Part shown: positions 10,671-22,781 of the stretch, in pieces | How the letters are laid out: the number at the start of each line of letters is the position of its first letter | Position numbering within the stretch: position 1 is the first letter of the stretch | From: Sperchopsis tessellata | Lineage: Eukaryota > Arthropoda > Insecta > Coleoptera > Hydrophilidae | Direction: 5' to 3' | Length of the DNA stretch: 49,685 nt | Assembly (NCBI GenBank): GCA_033557685.1 | Contig: JAWQRN010000026.1 | Coordinates: forward strand, 1 to 49,685 | Notes under the pieces: generated by a model | Told to the model about the DNA's origin: nothing | The model's input: the letters and a program-made list of their open reading frames with translations, nothing else | The model's database searches: none | Made by a program: the position numbers and the translations under genes

Positions 10671-12559
10671 AATCAAAGATTATATAATGTTAGAAGATTT
10701 AATCATAGAGTTGTGAATGAAGGTGTAGTTCTACGATTTGTAGGCTACAAGATTGGGTATAATAAATGTCACCAAAAACCAGCCTTCCGAAACACAACAT
10801 TCTGTTTAATGAAGTTCTTACATATATACAACCAATAATCCAATTGTTTTTCCTTCAGACTCAAAAAAGCGTTCTGCATAAATCTAAATAGATGATATAA
10901 AGACATAATTAAGTCTCCATAGTGCAGAGAAAAACTTGAATCAACTTCAAAAACTTGATCTGAGGTTCAAAGGAAAAAAATTAAACTGTTAATGACCTAT
11001 GAAAATATTATTTTTTTACAAAGCTAGGTTTTGTTCGTACATACACTATGTGAATTGGGTTGGGGATAGTAGTTAAGATCTGAACACTGAACATAATTAT
11101 AATTAGCTAGGACCTACACAACAAAAGCTGGCCTTACAGTTCCAAATTGTTTGGAACAGGTCAGTATTTTAACAAGAAACAACTTTGTACCATTTCTACT
11201 CAGTACTAGAACAGCATGCCCTGTGTTTTGTTAGTGAATGAGATCATGTGAACATTAAACAATCTTATTCCAGATGGAATACGGGCTGTAGAAAAACTGT
11301 AGTACAGTAACCAAATCCTTGCTATCGGTGTTTAGCAATTAATGCAAAACTGATCAACGTTAAACAAAACCAACAAATACATGTATGAAGACAATTCTAG
11401 GCAACAACTTACAAATAATTATTAAAAACAAATCGAATGACCATAACGGTCATACAGAATAATTACCTATTGCATTGACATCAAACTTGAACAAAAATGC
11501 AGAAAACTGATATACAAAAATTTATACATATCCAAATTATTGCCTAAAAGAACCCATTTCTTATATAGTTACATTTAAATACGAAGGTATAAAATACTTT
11601 ACAACTATATTACGTACATAAATGTAAATTTTAAAACTGTTGATAAATAGTGAAAAATAATATTTTTTACTATTTTTAAATGGCACTAACATTTATATAG
11701 AACATATTGCAGCTCAAAAGTTTCTCTGTATAAAAAGAACACTAACCCTGAACACCACCTCTATCCAAAATACATAATACATATAATAAAAAATGCAATA
11801 TATACATAATACTTAAGTTTTAAACTGGCTTGATGACAGTTGCTTGTATTTACTGTATTCAAATATTCAATGCATATTAGGATACTTCACCAACATGTAT
11901 AGTTCAAAATCCGGACAGGTATATATTTATATAGCTTACACTAAAAATATATTTTTATAAGGTTAGAATATGAACATTTACAAGGTACTGACAGTCTCAT
12001 TAACATTATAACCAAAGCAAAAGATACTTGATATAAACTAATTTAATCAATAAAAGTTAATAGCAATATCAAATAATTGGACTCTCATGGAGTATCAAAT
12101 AAATAATTCTAGATTAGTACCATTAGTAAAAGTAGTTCGTTAACCATTATTCAAGATAATTCAATTCTCACAGACAAATGAGGAACTCTAGCAAAAATGT
12201 TTGTCAAATTTAACTGAAATGTCAGTTAAATATCTATCAATATTTCTACACATTTCTGTGCATTTCCATCCAATAAGATCTTATACATTTCTTTTAATGC
12301 ATAAGTTCTCCCAAGATTTTTAAAGGGTATTAGTTACATTTTGAAATTATCACTTTTACCACTTTTGTAAATATGTCTTAAATTCATATTAGATGAAGTA
12401 AACCCAGTATGACTTTTACGTTATATATAAATTTCAATAATTTCTTTATGTAACTCTAGTAAAATAGTAAACTCCAGTTGATTACTGAATTAGATGAAGA
12501 CTACTATCAAGAACAGTTTTGATAATGATATAGCATACAGAATGCTGAAGAGTATTTAA
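10671..12559. other. AT-rich intergenic DNA, nothing recognised
   Basis: No coding signal is visible. A small perfect palindrome, GTTCCAAA-TTG-TTTGGAAC, lies near 11141 and is of unknown meaning. Confidence 0.45.
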
Positions 12560-12569
12560 CACAGCAGGT

Positions 12570-12880
12570 TTGCAGACTGCTTACACATATGCAAAAACTG
12601 TACAGAGAAAAAAACATGAAGAATATTTGGTAGTGCTGGAAGCGGACAGACATATTTTTCCCCAATTTATAAACAGAGATGGGCCTTGGGTCCATCAGTG
12701 GGATCCTATCACTAAACAGGAATCCATATACTGGGTTCATAATTCAATTCTCTCCCTACCAAAAATGATCAAAACACAATTTTTAAGAAGAAAATTGATG
12801 GCAAAAATTGTCTGATACACTGAAGGAGTTTTGCTTACCGAATATACGGCTAGATGTCTACTAAGAATGATGAAGCCTAT
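12570..12880 (+). mobile_element. Decayed mariner transposase, middle part
   Basis: The plus-strand frame reads FINRDGPWVHQWDPITKQES, then YWVHNSILSLPKMIKTQFL and RRKLMAKIV. In mariner transposases the same place reads about FVTxDETWxHHWDPxTKxES, followed by PPPKKFKTQ and SAGKVMATIF. The first catalytic Asp is kept but the following Glu-Thr has become Gly-Pro. After a stop near 12815 the frame continues with YTEGVLLTEY, matching the GVLLIDY block. Neither the HQDN nor the SPDL blocks are readable, and no inverted repeats were found. It is a different copy from the mariner at the left edge, with different divergence. Confidence 0.72.
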
Positions 12881-13098
12881 GTAAATACAATTTAAAACTG
12901 CTTTAGAGTATAAACTTCCATATTGTCACGAGTAAATTAATTTGTTGCTTCACTACAGTTGCGGAGGTTCATAAGACGAATAATGTTCATAACAAACTAC
13001 ACCTTATAGCCATTGCAGACTTTATTAAAAAACCAGAAAAAAAAACAAAACATATCTCAGAGGAAACGTGTTTTGCTCAAAAATTATTTAGAAATATA

Positions 13099-13466
13099 GT
13101 CTTCATTTCAAAAAAGCCACCCAGAATAACTGAGGTGGACATGATTTTCAGCAAAAAAAAATAATTTAAATTTTGAAAGGAAAACTTGCACTTTATATTT
13201 TATGATACATCATTTTAAATGACGTAAATAATCTTATCTTCCTGGTCAAAAACTGAAATCAGTTCATGTGTTTGTGAGATAGAGGTAAAATTATGTCATA
13301 TCAATTTTCACTTAAACAAAAAATTATTTTATTAAATGTTCAAATTGTGTTCCTTTATCACATCTGAAGTAGACACAATTTTGATCAAGAACATGTCAAT
13401 TTGTGTTTTTGCTCATAAACGTGTCAACTTCAGAGTTATTCTGGGTGATTCGTTTTGAAACGAAGG
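13099..13466. mobile_element. Non-autonomous TIR element (MITE-like), TA-flanked
   Basis: The ends are inverted copies of about 40 bp. The left end contains CTTCATTTCAAAA then CACCCAGAATAACT then GTGGACATG. The reverse complement of the right end contains CTTCGTTTCAAAA then CACCCAGAATAACT then GTTGACACG. TA dinucleotides flank both sides (13097-13098 and 13467-13468), as for Tc1/mariner-type insertion. There is no open frame inside. An internal TCTGAAGTAGACACAA near 13362 repeats part of the end motif. Confidence 0.65.
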
Positions 13467-13739
13467 TACTGCATATGATTGTCAATGTTATGTGTTTTCT
13501 TTCATACCTACATATATAAGATAAACGTATACCATGTACTGTATGTAGCCTGTATTTTGAAGAAAAGAAAATTAATATGCCAAATAAATTGACAGAAGAA
13601 ACTAACAGATCCTTTGAATTTGTTATGAAGTAATAAATAATTCAGTGACCTAAAATTTGGTAAAATATTCCTATAAAATGTCAAACTACATGATCAAACA
13701 AAGAAAAAGATATCCAAAGTAGATAGAAGTAGATAGGAC

Positions 13740-14165
13740 ATAAAAATTCTCGCCAAATCTACGAATCGCTTCTCTAGAATAACAAGAGAGTCCATTGAAA
13801 TATTTAAGCATCCGGAAAATCTGAATTGTGATAATCGCTTCGTCTTAGAAAACTATTTCATCGAAATTGCTAAGCTTTGTAAGGGATAATCCCCGCTGAG
13901 ATCCTTTCGGCCAATAGGAGTGTGGTGTACCGAGCATTGCTAAGAAGGTTTCCTATTGGTGCCTGACCACTTTATATATATATTAAGGGGTAAACTACGG
14001 AAATCCTTTTATTCTATGACTAGCATTTATGAGAGCTTGTCTTGTCTTGATAATGTCCCCTGCAACAGTGGACGAAACATCGGCGAAAAGAAAAGTCAAC
14101 ACACAGTTATCTCCCGGAAAACATTTACAGTGGCAGTGGAAGTCTACGTACTGCATATATATTTC
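13740..14165 (+). mobile_element. Penelope-like element, 3' end fragment
   Basis: The frame from about 13750 reads NRFSRITRESIEIFKHPENL and then NCDNRFVLENYFIEIAKL. This fits the C-terminal segment that follows the GIY-YIG endonuclease in Penelope-like retroelements (typically REAIEIxxHPxNxNRDxGxxL). About 160 bp downstream is GACGAAACATCGGCGAAAAG (near 14070), preceded by AATGTCCCCTGCAACAGTG. This matches the 3' tail GGGCGAAACGTCGG with AATGACCCTTGTAACAGTG found on the minus strand near 25155-25195. No GIY-YIG domain remains upstream. CCAAT and TATATATA sequences inside it (13910-13985) are part of the element tail. Confidence 0.65.
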
Positions 14166-14990
14166 AATAAAAATATTGACAAAGAAACGTTATACTTCTG
14201 TACATGAAACCACCTTCCTTGAAGAGTTTGGAATGAGAATAAAATACCAATGCTATTAAAAATAGCCAGGCTTGCTACAAATAAAGGGAAAAATACGAAA
14301 TTACATGCACCAGAGATTATCATCAAACTGGAAACAATGTTTCTGTACAGATACATCTTATGATCTAAAAACAACTATAACATAACAGAATCATGAATTT
14401 TAAGAACCAACACCACACCAAAAGGTATAATGTTTCTTTCGATCGGGGAGTAATGTCATATCATTTTAATATATCTTTTGCTTTGGTTGGATTTGATGCG
14501 GTTTACAATAGCTAATACTAAATTTGGTAATTCGAGCCGGATTCTTGTTGTTTTTAACTATAAACAATGTAACAATATAAATAGGTAACAAATTTGAAAA
14601 AAACAAACATGTTAGTATTATTATTTAAATAATATATGGCAGAAACTTTTTATTACACTCAGATAGTACTTTTTAACCTATATAAAATTTACTTGCACTA
14701 TATAAATTGAAAAATGTGCATCCCTCAAAGTGTTAAGTTGTTAACACTGCAAGAAAAGCAAATTTGGAATATACATCAAAAGTGAAATTGAAGTTAAGCG
14801 AGAGAATCCCGTAAGGTAACGATGAAAGCTGAAAACTATGATGAAAATGTATATAAGGACAATGTTTCCTATCTGTTCTGTAGTATTGTTCATTATAAGC
14901 TTCACAGATATACAAACAATATCTAATTTTTAAAGTATGCCTTAAATCATTTTGAAAACTATTACCACAATTGTTTTTCAGTTATAAATA
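14166..14990. other. AT-rich intergenic DNA, nothing recognised
   Basis: Only short overlapping frames on both strands; no motif seen. Confidence 0.45.
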
Positions 14991-15313
14991 CAAGGGGTCC
15001 TCGATTTACGACGACATTATGTTCTGATAATCGAATAGGATGTAAGTCGAAAATAATAAAACAATTGCAATAATAATGAAAATAAACTTAAATTCCGCTA
15101 ATATCTTATTATAAAAACTTATTAAATAGATGGAAACAAATGAGATACCCCAGCTAACTACTATGCATAAAGAATCTAGGTGACAGGCACATCATAAGCT
15201 AGATGAAAAAGAACATAAGATGGGCTCAATTCCAACGATCACAACAAGTTATGATGTAAGTCGTAATTGTGAATTGTCATAAGTCGGAGGTATCATAAGT
15301 CGAGGATAACCAA
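14991..15313. mobile_element. pogo/Tigger-type MITE, TA-flanked
   Basis: The left end CAAGGGGTCCTCGATTTACG and the reverse complement of the right end (TTGGTTATCCTCGACTTATG) form imperfect terminal inverted repeats. TA occurs immediately outside each end (14989-14990 and 15314-15315). CAxxGGTCCTCGACTTA-type ends with a TA target are typical of pogo/Tigger elements. ATAAGTCG-like motifs recur inside near the right end. The 323-bp body has no open frame, so any movement would have needed a transposase from elsewhere. Confidence 0.7.
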
Positions 15314-15315
15314 TA

Positions 15316-17020
15316 CAACATGTCAATGCACAATATTATAATGGTTGAAAAGTACTATCATTTTATGCAGAATACACAACTACATTTATAATAACAAGAA
15401 TATTCTTATAGCAAGTTAAAAAATAAACTGTTCTATTTTTATAACTCTATGTTGTACCAGCCTTGAGTTGCAATACGCAAGAGGGTGAGCTTTGCTTATT
15501 GCTATTATTAAAAATATTTCTATTATGTAAATATTTACTGGTGTTATTAAAAATTGGAATAATTTCAAATACATTACAATGACGAACAATTACGAATATA
15601 CATATAGATATAAAATTCTTAACTTTATAAAATACATTCTAAATAATATTAACTCTGCTCTGATAATGGGAGTAATATTGGATAATTCTGGATCTACTAT
15701 ATTTTATACATTAAATTACAATTATAAGAGAAATAAAAACAAAACTCTTAACAAATATATTTATGTAAAACTATGGCAACTAATAGCATAAAAGACATAC
15801 CACAATACTTATTTTTTTAATGGTAGACATATTATAACTTAACTTATATTTAAGTATTGCTTTTAATTTGTGTTATCTACAGATTTGTCAAAATATGGTA
15901 TATAGTTATAAAGATCGTTTAACTTGTAGTATGTATCAGATATGTCAGAACTCTAAATAAATGTTTCATTTTCTTTTCAACTAATCATTTGAATTTCAGA
16001 TGAATGGAAAAACAGGAGTGTAAAACAGAAAGTCTTAAAAAACTAAAGAAACACCTTGAAACACGTTCTAGATATAGATACTTATAGAGAAAGAGCAAAT
16101 TTTGGAGAGATGGCACTAGTATTTCAACAATCTTTTAGAAGATAGATGATGATTGTGCATACCTAGAAGAATTGAGAATGCTAAATAATCTAAGTTACCT
16201 GTGACAAGACGGAGTATATTAAGGGAAATAAAGAAAGTTAAAGTGGGCAATGTGGCAAAACAGAATGAAAGAAAACTTAAAATGTCCTGAGATTCGTAGA
16301 AAAATCACAGGGGAATTATCATGGCCACTACTGGAAGATGAACAGATTGACTTAACATCAGGTAGAACTAAGCAGGAACATAGAAAAGATACCACAACGC
16401 AGTAGGGAAGTTTATTCATGGAGGTCATTTGAGTTGGTAACAAATCAACATGTATGAGAAACGAATTTCAGTGGTTAGATTAAAAAATAAAACACATACA
16501 TTTTGTAAAAATCAATTTGTCATAATAGGCTGATCATATTTTCCAACCATTTCGTGGGTTTTAATATAAATGAAAAAAACTGAGTGCGGATTATTTATTT
16601 CTTAGAAGACTATATACTAATCAATGAGTAAAACCAGTAAAACCACTAGTGTGATGAAAGAAGATATACAGTCCATTTACTTCATTCAGGCAGGGTTCTC
16701 AGATAGAGAACACCCCTAGTAAGAGATGGAGCGAAAGCGTTCTCACTGCTTATAACAATGGGAATCCCCAAATGTACTCATATCCTTGTTTCCTTAGTAC
16801 TGCCATCCATTGCATTTCTGACTCAGTAAGTAAATGCACTATAGTAGGGATGCACATGTCGTTGATGTTGGCCTCACTCAGATGCGGTGGCATCCGTTCT
16901 GCTGTGCTGTAGTGGTAACATTAGTTTTTGACCTGTATGGGTGGCTTTGTTATATGGTGTCAGTGGTTTAAACTTAATATTTTTAAGTCTTAGTTTTTTA
17001 AGATTAAAATCTATCTTTGC
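15316..17020. other. AT-rich intergenic DNA, no gene recognised
   Basis: The open frame at 15579-15791 is Asn/Tyr/Lys-rich low-complexity translation of AT-rich DNA. The segment 16650-16920 is GC-richer but gave no motif that I recognise. Confidence 0.4.
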
Positions 17021-17023
17021 AAT

Positions 17024-17270
17024 GCCAAAGACAAAAGGCAAACCTGCAGTTTTATTGACAATCTCCAGAAGGAATTCAAATTTATTAAACTGGACAAACT
17101 ATGTAGTGATGGAACAAAAGTTGCATGCAAGCAATATAGTGTCCATTTTTCCATTGATCATTGAGGTAGAAGTGACATCAACCAACATCTCCGTAGCCAG
17201 CAACATAATTTTTTGCCTTCAAGGAAGTACTGCACCTGTCGACGGAATATTTTCTGTTAAGAACAGTATA
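17024..17270 (+). pseudogene. hAT-type (BED/DUF4371-like) zinc-finger N-terminus, decayed
   Basis: The frame starting just after the ATG at 17022 reads FIDNLQKEFKFIKLDKLC, then VACKQYSVHFSIDH, a stop, and GRSDINQHLRSQQH. This follows the plan F..EFPW..., VxCxxCxxxFSIxHGGxxDIxxHxxSKxH seen at the N-terminus of many hAT/DUF4371 transposon proteins and their domesticated relatives. The second zinc-binding Cys is replaced (CKQY), and a stop interrupts the segment. The alternative frame open at 16941-17273 gives no motif. It is probably a fragment of a transposon gene; a broken host gene cannot be excluded. Confidence 0.55.
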
Positions 17271-18089
17271 TGATCAAAGGGGAAATCTAGATTGTGTTGA
17301 GAGAAATTTTAATTGTAAAACAAAATTATGTCAAAGAGTGTGAGAAGTTTTTTGGTAATGTGTTGAAAGACACCGAAATATATATGGTATGATGGTAATG
17401 AAATACAGTCCCCCTCTACGTCAACCTAAATTTTTGTATGAATTCTGTCACTAAAAAATAATTATTAGCTCAATATGTTCATTTGATAAAATCGTCTTAC
17501 TTTTTCATGAATATGGAAAATTACATGACCCCGTTCTATTTTTGCCATCCTAATGTCCCATTTTGGCTCAAGAAAATATATCATAACAACTGCCAGCAAA
17601 GTCGTATATATATTTGGTATGTATTCTTAAAAATTTTTAATATGTATTTTAGAAATATTCAAAAGTTCATAGAAAACGTTTAAAGCGAGTCCTTCTTACT
17701 TGCACAAATTGCTATTTTACTCATTAAATTTAATAGAATTTCACAGTTCCTACATATAATAAAGGTGGTTTTGATAGCAACTGTGTAGGGAATCTAAAAA
17801 GGACCAACCACTGAAAAAGACCTTTTCTAGGTGAACGAGGCTACTATAACTTAAAGTGTAAATATATGATTTGCTATAGAAAGTACTATCTAGGTAATGA
17901 AGTATTTGAGAGATACATGCATGATGCACCTCTTTCCTTCTCATTCCACATCGAACCCATGACTCAATCTGCCAATAAGATGCTTAGTGTTGTCATCCAC
18001 AGCAGTACATTACTAAGGACTTTTGCAGCATTAAGGCAGTAACATATTGGTGTCATTGATCATGTTCAAGCTTGAATTTGTCTCTGTTA
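17271..18089. other. AT-rich DNA between two transposon remnants, nothing recognised
   Basis: The part after 17940 could still belong to the pogo-like element that follows, but no HTH or CENP-B-type DNA-binding motif was legible. Confidence 0.35.
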
Positions 18090-19235
18090 TTTGATCTTGC
18101 TCTACAGTTCACAGACTGTCACGATGATTGGTAACATAAGGGCCAAACAAATTTCAGGTGAAGGGGGAATTAAAGTTACAATGATTGTCTGAGTTAATGT
18201 TTCAGAAACATATGTTCCACCAGCCATCATATGATTAACAATGCACCACCCGGTACCCTTGGTCTTCTAGTGGTTAGTCTAATGATGAACTATTTGCGAA
18301 ATATCTAAAACATTTTATCTCCATTGTTAAGCACTCTCGTGGTAGTGAAGTGTTGCTTATTATAGACAACCACTAAAGCCATCTTTCATCGGAAGCAATA
18401 AATCTGGCAAAAGAAAATAGCATAGTAGTTTTGACGTTCCCCCACACACCAACCATAAGCTACAACTGTTGGACAGGTCTATCATTGGCCCCTTCAATGC
18501 CTATTATAAATCTAGCAGAGGATTAGATGCTCAGTAACCCTAGAAATTCCATTGCGATTTACGATGTGTCAGCATTGTTGGGTAAAGTGATTCCTGGCAT
18601 TCATATATGTCATAATATATTTACGGGATTCAAGGTTGCTGGCATCTAGCCGTTCAGAAGTGTTCGAAGATGACGAGATCTTACCTGCAAGATGAAAAAC
18701 AGGTCATACCCTGCAACAGCAGTTAAAATCTAATTGCCAGATGCACCTAAGGAGAGACACATTCGACCAGTGGGAAATTGGAACTATCTATAATTGTGAA
18801 TCCTGAACAAGTTCTTTCATTTCCCAATGCGCCCCCTAGGAAATCTTGTGGTAGAGGAAAAAGACCTGAGAGGTGTATGATTGCCACTGACACGCCGGAG
18901 AAGCAGAAAATTGAAGAGAAAGTTGGAAAGGCAAATCATGCCCAAGCTATGGAATTTTCATCTTCTTCCGATGAACCAATGAAGAACTATCCGAGCTTAA
19001 CAGTACCTCAGGAGCAGATTCTATTCTAGTTCTGAAAATGATGATTTCTCACATATCTTTTAATTTGAAGGTCGGTCTGCTGACTTGCTCTGAAGGTAGT
19101 TGGGTACTGGTTAAATTTGAAGTCACCAGAACTACAAGACATGTTTACTACACTGGATTAATAGTAGAAATACTCAGAACAAGATGTGATTGTAAAACTC
19201 CGAAAAAAAGGGACCTACTGTGTATTCCTTAATTT
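18090..19235 (+). mobile_element. pogo/jerky-like DDE-1 transposase, decayed
   Basis: Joining frames by eye across stops gives VHRLSRMIGNIRAKQI, GEGGIKVTMIV and VNVSETYVPP at 18107-18225. This is followed by DELFAKYLKHFI near 18285, LLIIDNHxSHLSSEAINLAK near 18355-18410, VVLTFPHT near 18427, then ISYNCWTGLSLAP, LSNPRNSIAIYDVSALLGKV near 18530-18590, and IFTGFKVAGI.PF near 18620-18655. These match the order of blocks in the DDE_1 domain of pogo/Tigger/jerky-like elements (GVTITMIV, VPPVFVFP, DNHxSH, LTFPPH, TIYDIAGL, GFRKTGISPFN). The catalytic IIDN Asp is present, while the expected LDETG block is not readable. Many stops and frameshifts mean it is dead. The 18778-19029 open frame is its Ser/Glu-rich C-terminal tail and is not a separate gene. 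Confidence 0.75.
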
Positions 19236-21959
19236 AGAAGACATCATCATTGATAGTCACAGTAGTATAGTGAAAGTGTTACCAACTATATATACTTAGT
19301 AAAAAATATTTAATACTCAAGTTCTGGTTCATTTTCACATCATAAAAACTATGATATTGAAATATACCACTCTGGCAAGGTAAAACCACAGGTTGTCCCA
19401 AGGTAAAACCTGTGATAGCGTAAATGGTTGTATGTTAAAAGCTGCATACAGTTGCTACCTCCGAAGGGCTACAATGTTCCCTTACTCCAACAAAAGATGT
19501 CTGAAAAAAATTAAATAATTTTCCCCTATCATGAAGATATGGGCGGCAAAACTCATGGAAAATCAGGCATGGAATGACAAACAGAACAGAGAGATGAAAA
19601 TTATGCAATGAAATGAGGAAAGAAGATATTTGAAGGCAATTCAAAGAGATGCCCACACTCAGGGAAAGAGATTGAGGGAAAGCTAAGGCACCTGCAGTAC
19701 ATAGCTATACGAAGGATACGATTAAAAGTATGAAAATTTCTTATAAACCAAATTTCATATAAATATCTGAATATGCACATATACCAATTCCATACTTTTG
19801 AAGAAAATAAGTTTAAAATTGCATTATCTTTCTTACATTAATTACAAAATAAAAAAAATATTTTAAAATGTTAAAATTGTAATTTGAATAATAATAATAT
19901 TGCTATTTTAGTACCAAATAAGTATAAGTATAAACAGAATACCAGAAGTTGTTCTAATATTTAAGAAAATTAAACAAAACTCTTTGAGTATGCTTTCAAA
20001 TTTTGGCACAAATTTATTGCTAAGAAATACTATACATTTATAGTAAGAAATATTCTTAAAATATGTTAATTTTTTAGTATCGTGGTTTGTCTAATCTAAA
20101 GTAAATAAGGCAAATAATTGTATAAGCTATAATCCTTTTCATAAATATTTGTTTCTACTAAAACTAAAATAGAATATCACCTCATTCAATACTAGTATAT
20201 AACTTTACTAAAGTTTATCAAAAAATAAAGCTTAATTGTTATACAGGATGGAAGCTGCTTCAAAGCCTTGCAATTTGTTATTTAAAGATATGCATCACTT
20301 TCTAATAGCATAAATATATTTTATTTATTTATGGTATGGTTAGTAATCCCCCTTACAAACTGCATTCAAGAAATTTTTTACATAGTAAAATCTGATTCAA
20401 CAGATAATTTTCATCCAACAAATTAGTTGAGTTATATACACAAAAACTATATTGATTGAAAAATGTTCAAGTCAATCCTCGAATACAATAGCATTGACTG
20501 TAATTCCCCGGTTCCCACTTCTTTGGGTCGCTTTGTGCAACAAGCATGTTTGTTTAACACCTAAATAACGCACGAAAATACTGATGTACTGTCACCTTAT
20601 GTCACACCGTATATCCACGCCGAAAGTTGTTTTATAGTGAATTTAAATAATATAAATAAAAGAAAATCTTACAATACATGAAACCAAACTGAGAATTTTT
20701 TTGTTTAAGCAAATTCTGAAGTTCAGTTATACAACATTGGGAAATCGACTTACGGAATCCCGTAAAAAGGTGTAGGTACAAGTTTCCTCCGCAAAATAGT
20801 GCCAAACATGGTACAGGTCTACATGTGTAAAGTGGGCGATTGGGGAGTCAGGATGGCTATGCCAACTTTCAGCCCTGTTAAACAGAGAGAGCCTTATAAA
20901 GTATAAACACAGGGTGCTGGCGCTGTAATATTGAACTTTCTGTACAATCAGTGAAAGAATTGTAGGAAATTCAGCGCTCAGCTCCAGGTAAGCTGATAAT
21001 ATAATCTTCGATATCGCATAGCCCAGCTCATAAATTAAAAATAAAGGTGTAATATTTTTTGTGTGTACTTACATTTAATGAAATTTAATGAATGTAGTTG
21101 AAGAATTAAATAAAAAATTCGTATAATTCATTTAGTTTTCTTACCGGACTGTATATCTCAATACTCGCTACTAGAGAATTACACGAGAGTGAGCTCCAGT
21201 CCAAGTCTACTGCTCAACAAGTAGAGCTACACCCACCTTCGACCACCTTACTTTTGTAAACATGTTGATGTATTTCTTAATGCATTACAAGTGATGTACA
21301 CAAATACAGCTATGTTTTTAATGTAAAAACTAAATGTATTATGTATATGTATTGTATGTATTTCATATTATAGCAATTTTAAGAACTTTTGGATTATAAT
21401 GATGACTCAATTTCTTTGCTAATTCAAGGGTCACAGTTTTGCTAAATTCTATGTGATCACTGTTCTAACAAATCTGTATAATAAATATTACTGTACACGG
21501 TTCTACGAATCCAGCCAATGATAATAATATTAACAATAAACACTCATCATCGTAATGATTCGAGTGATTGTAATAAGCATTAGCCCACATTCAGTTTGTT
21601 ATTATTTTCTTAAGTTCACTTCTTCAGTATAATTCTGCCACTATACAACTAATAGTAAAGGAAAATATAGTTAGAAGTTCTCTGTATTTTCAAATGCGAA
21701 ATGCGTTGCTCCAAGGAGGGTTAGCTCACCATCTAACTTATTTTTGAAAATTGCAAGGATTTGAATTTTAACAATCTACATTTATAAACATCATAAGAGT
21801 TTATCTTTTAATATTTTAATAATTGACATGATATATGTGTTATATTTTTTTTTTCTAAAGCATCAGTCCTCTTTTCCAATTGTCTTAATTCCTTATCACA
21901 TATCACACATATTCCATAATATTAAATATATTTAGAATAAAGTTATTTTCTATTCCTAG
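19236..21959. other. AT-rich DNA downstream of CNK, no gene recognised
   Basis: The right part should include the 3' UTR of the minus-strand CNK gene. Minus-strand ATTAAA hexamers at 21807-21812 and 21815-21820 are candidate polyadenylation signals about 140-150 bp beyond the stop; no AATAAA was found nearby. The segment 20500-21230 is GC-richer but has no recognisable motif. Confidence 0.4.
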
Positions 21960-22172
21960 CTACTTATCAATACCTTTACCTTGTTTACGCAGCAGTGTAA
22001 GACTGCTCTGTGGATCAGCTAACGAATAGGTTTCCGGTTCAAAAACTGGTGGATACTCTAAACCAGGATAATCCGCTGGTGGTGACAAGTGTAACATAGG
22101 TAATTCTCCACTTGTCTCTGTGGTAGTGTTTATTGCTGTGAATGAGTCACTCGTCATGATACTAGCACTTAT
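21960..22172 (-). CDS. cnk: CNK, last coding exon (C-terminus and stop)
   Basis: The acceptor is TTTTAG before 22172. The exon opens with ISASIMTSDSFTAI and ends LLRKQGKGIDK, then a TAG stop. It is 213 nt long, in phase 0 from the previous exon (...THNPQ). It encodes 70 residues, acidic and proline-rich (SPPADYPGLEYPP), without a known fold. The Met at 22157 is internal and is not taken as a start, because the splice join to the upstream exon is in frame and both splice sites are consensus. Confidence 0.85.
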   Translation of the reverse strand: MSASIMTSDSFTAINTTTETSGELPMLHLSPPADYPGLEYPPVFEPETYSLADPQSSLTLLRKQGKGIDK

Positions 22173-22781
22173 CTAAAAGAATGAATATTTTAAAAACATT
22201 TCACATGAAGGTACATAATTTTATTATTATATACACCAAGTAAAGCAAGTTTTTGAAGTTTTCAATACAAACAATGTTTGATAAATTTTGTAATTTGTAT
22301 TATCAGCTAGCTACGCGGCTTTATTATCATGTCATCATTTCACATTAAAAATATTCCGGAGACTGATCAATATTTGTATTTGTACATAAGTTAATAATTG
22401 TAAGTTTTATAGATCAATAAAGTTCACACTAAACATAAAGGAAGCAATTTTTTGAAAAAATGGTGTTATTTTCAGTGATAGGTGGTATTTTTAGAATCCC
22501 TCTATTTCTTGGACACTTGAAACATGCTTTAAATTTTTCCAAAAAAATTGTCATAAAATACAGCTACTTATATCTATTTTTCAAAACTTCTCGCATCTAG
22601 AAAGCTTCATTCTATATTATAGAATGAAATATAGATTAATCGATTATTTTATCGATTAAAGTGGAAAAGTGTAACAAATTTAAAAAAGTATTTTGTGAAA
22701 AAAATTAAGATTAAATCAATCAATATTTGAATAAAAGAAACAAAATATATGCATAATAGTTTTAGATTTCTACCCTCTTAC

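Noticed and set aside
13911..13985. Host promoter with inverted CCAAT boxes and a TATATATA box
   Set aside because: It lies inside the Penelope-like 3' tail and no host gene follows.
16941..17273. 110-codon plus-strand protein
   Set aside because: The recognisable zinc-finger residues are in a different frame of the same DNA; the open frame is a shadow.
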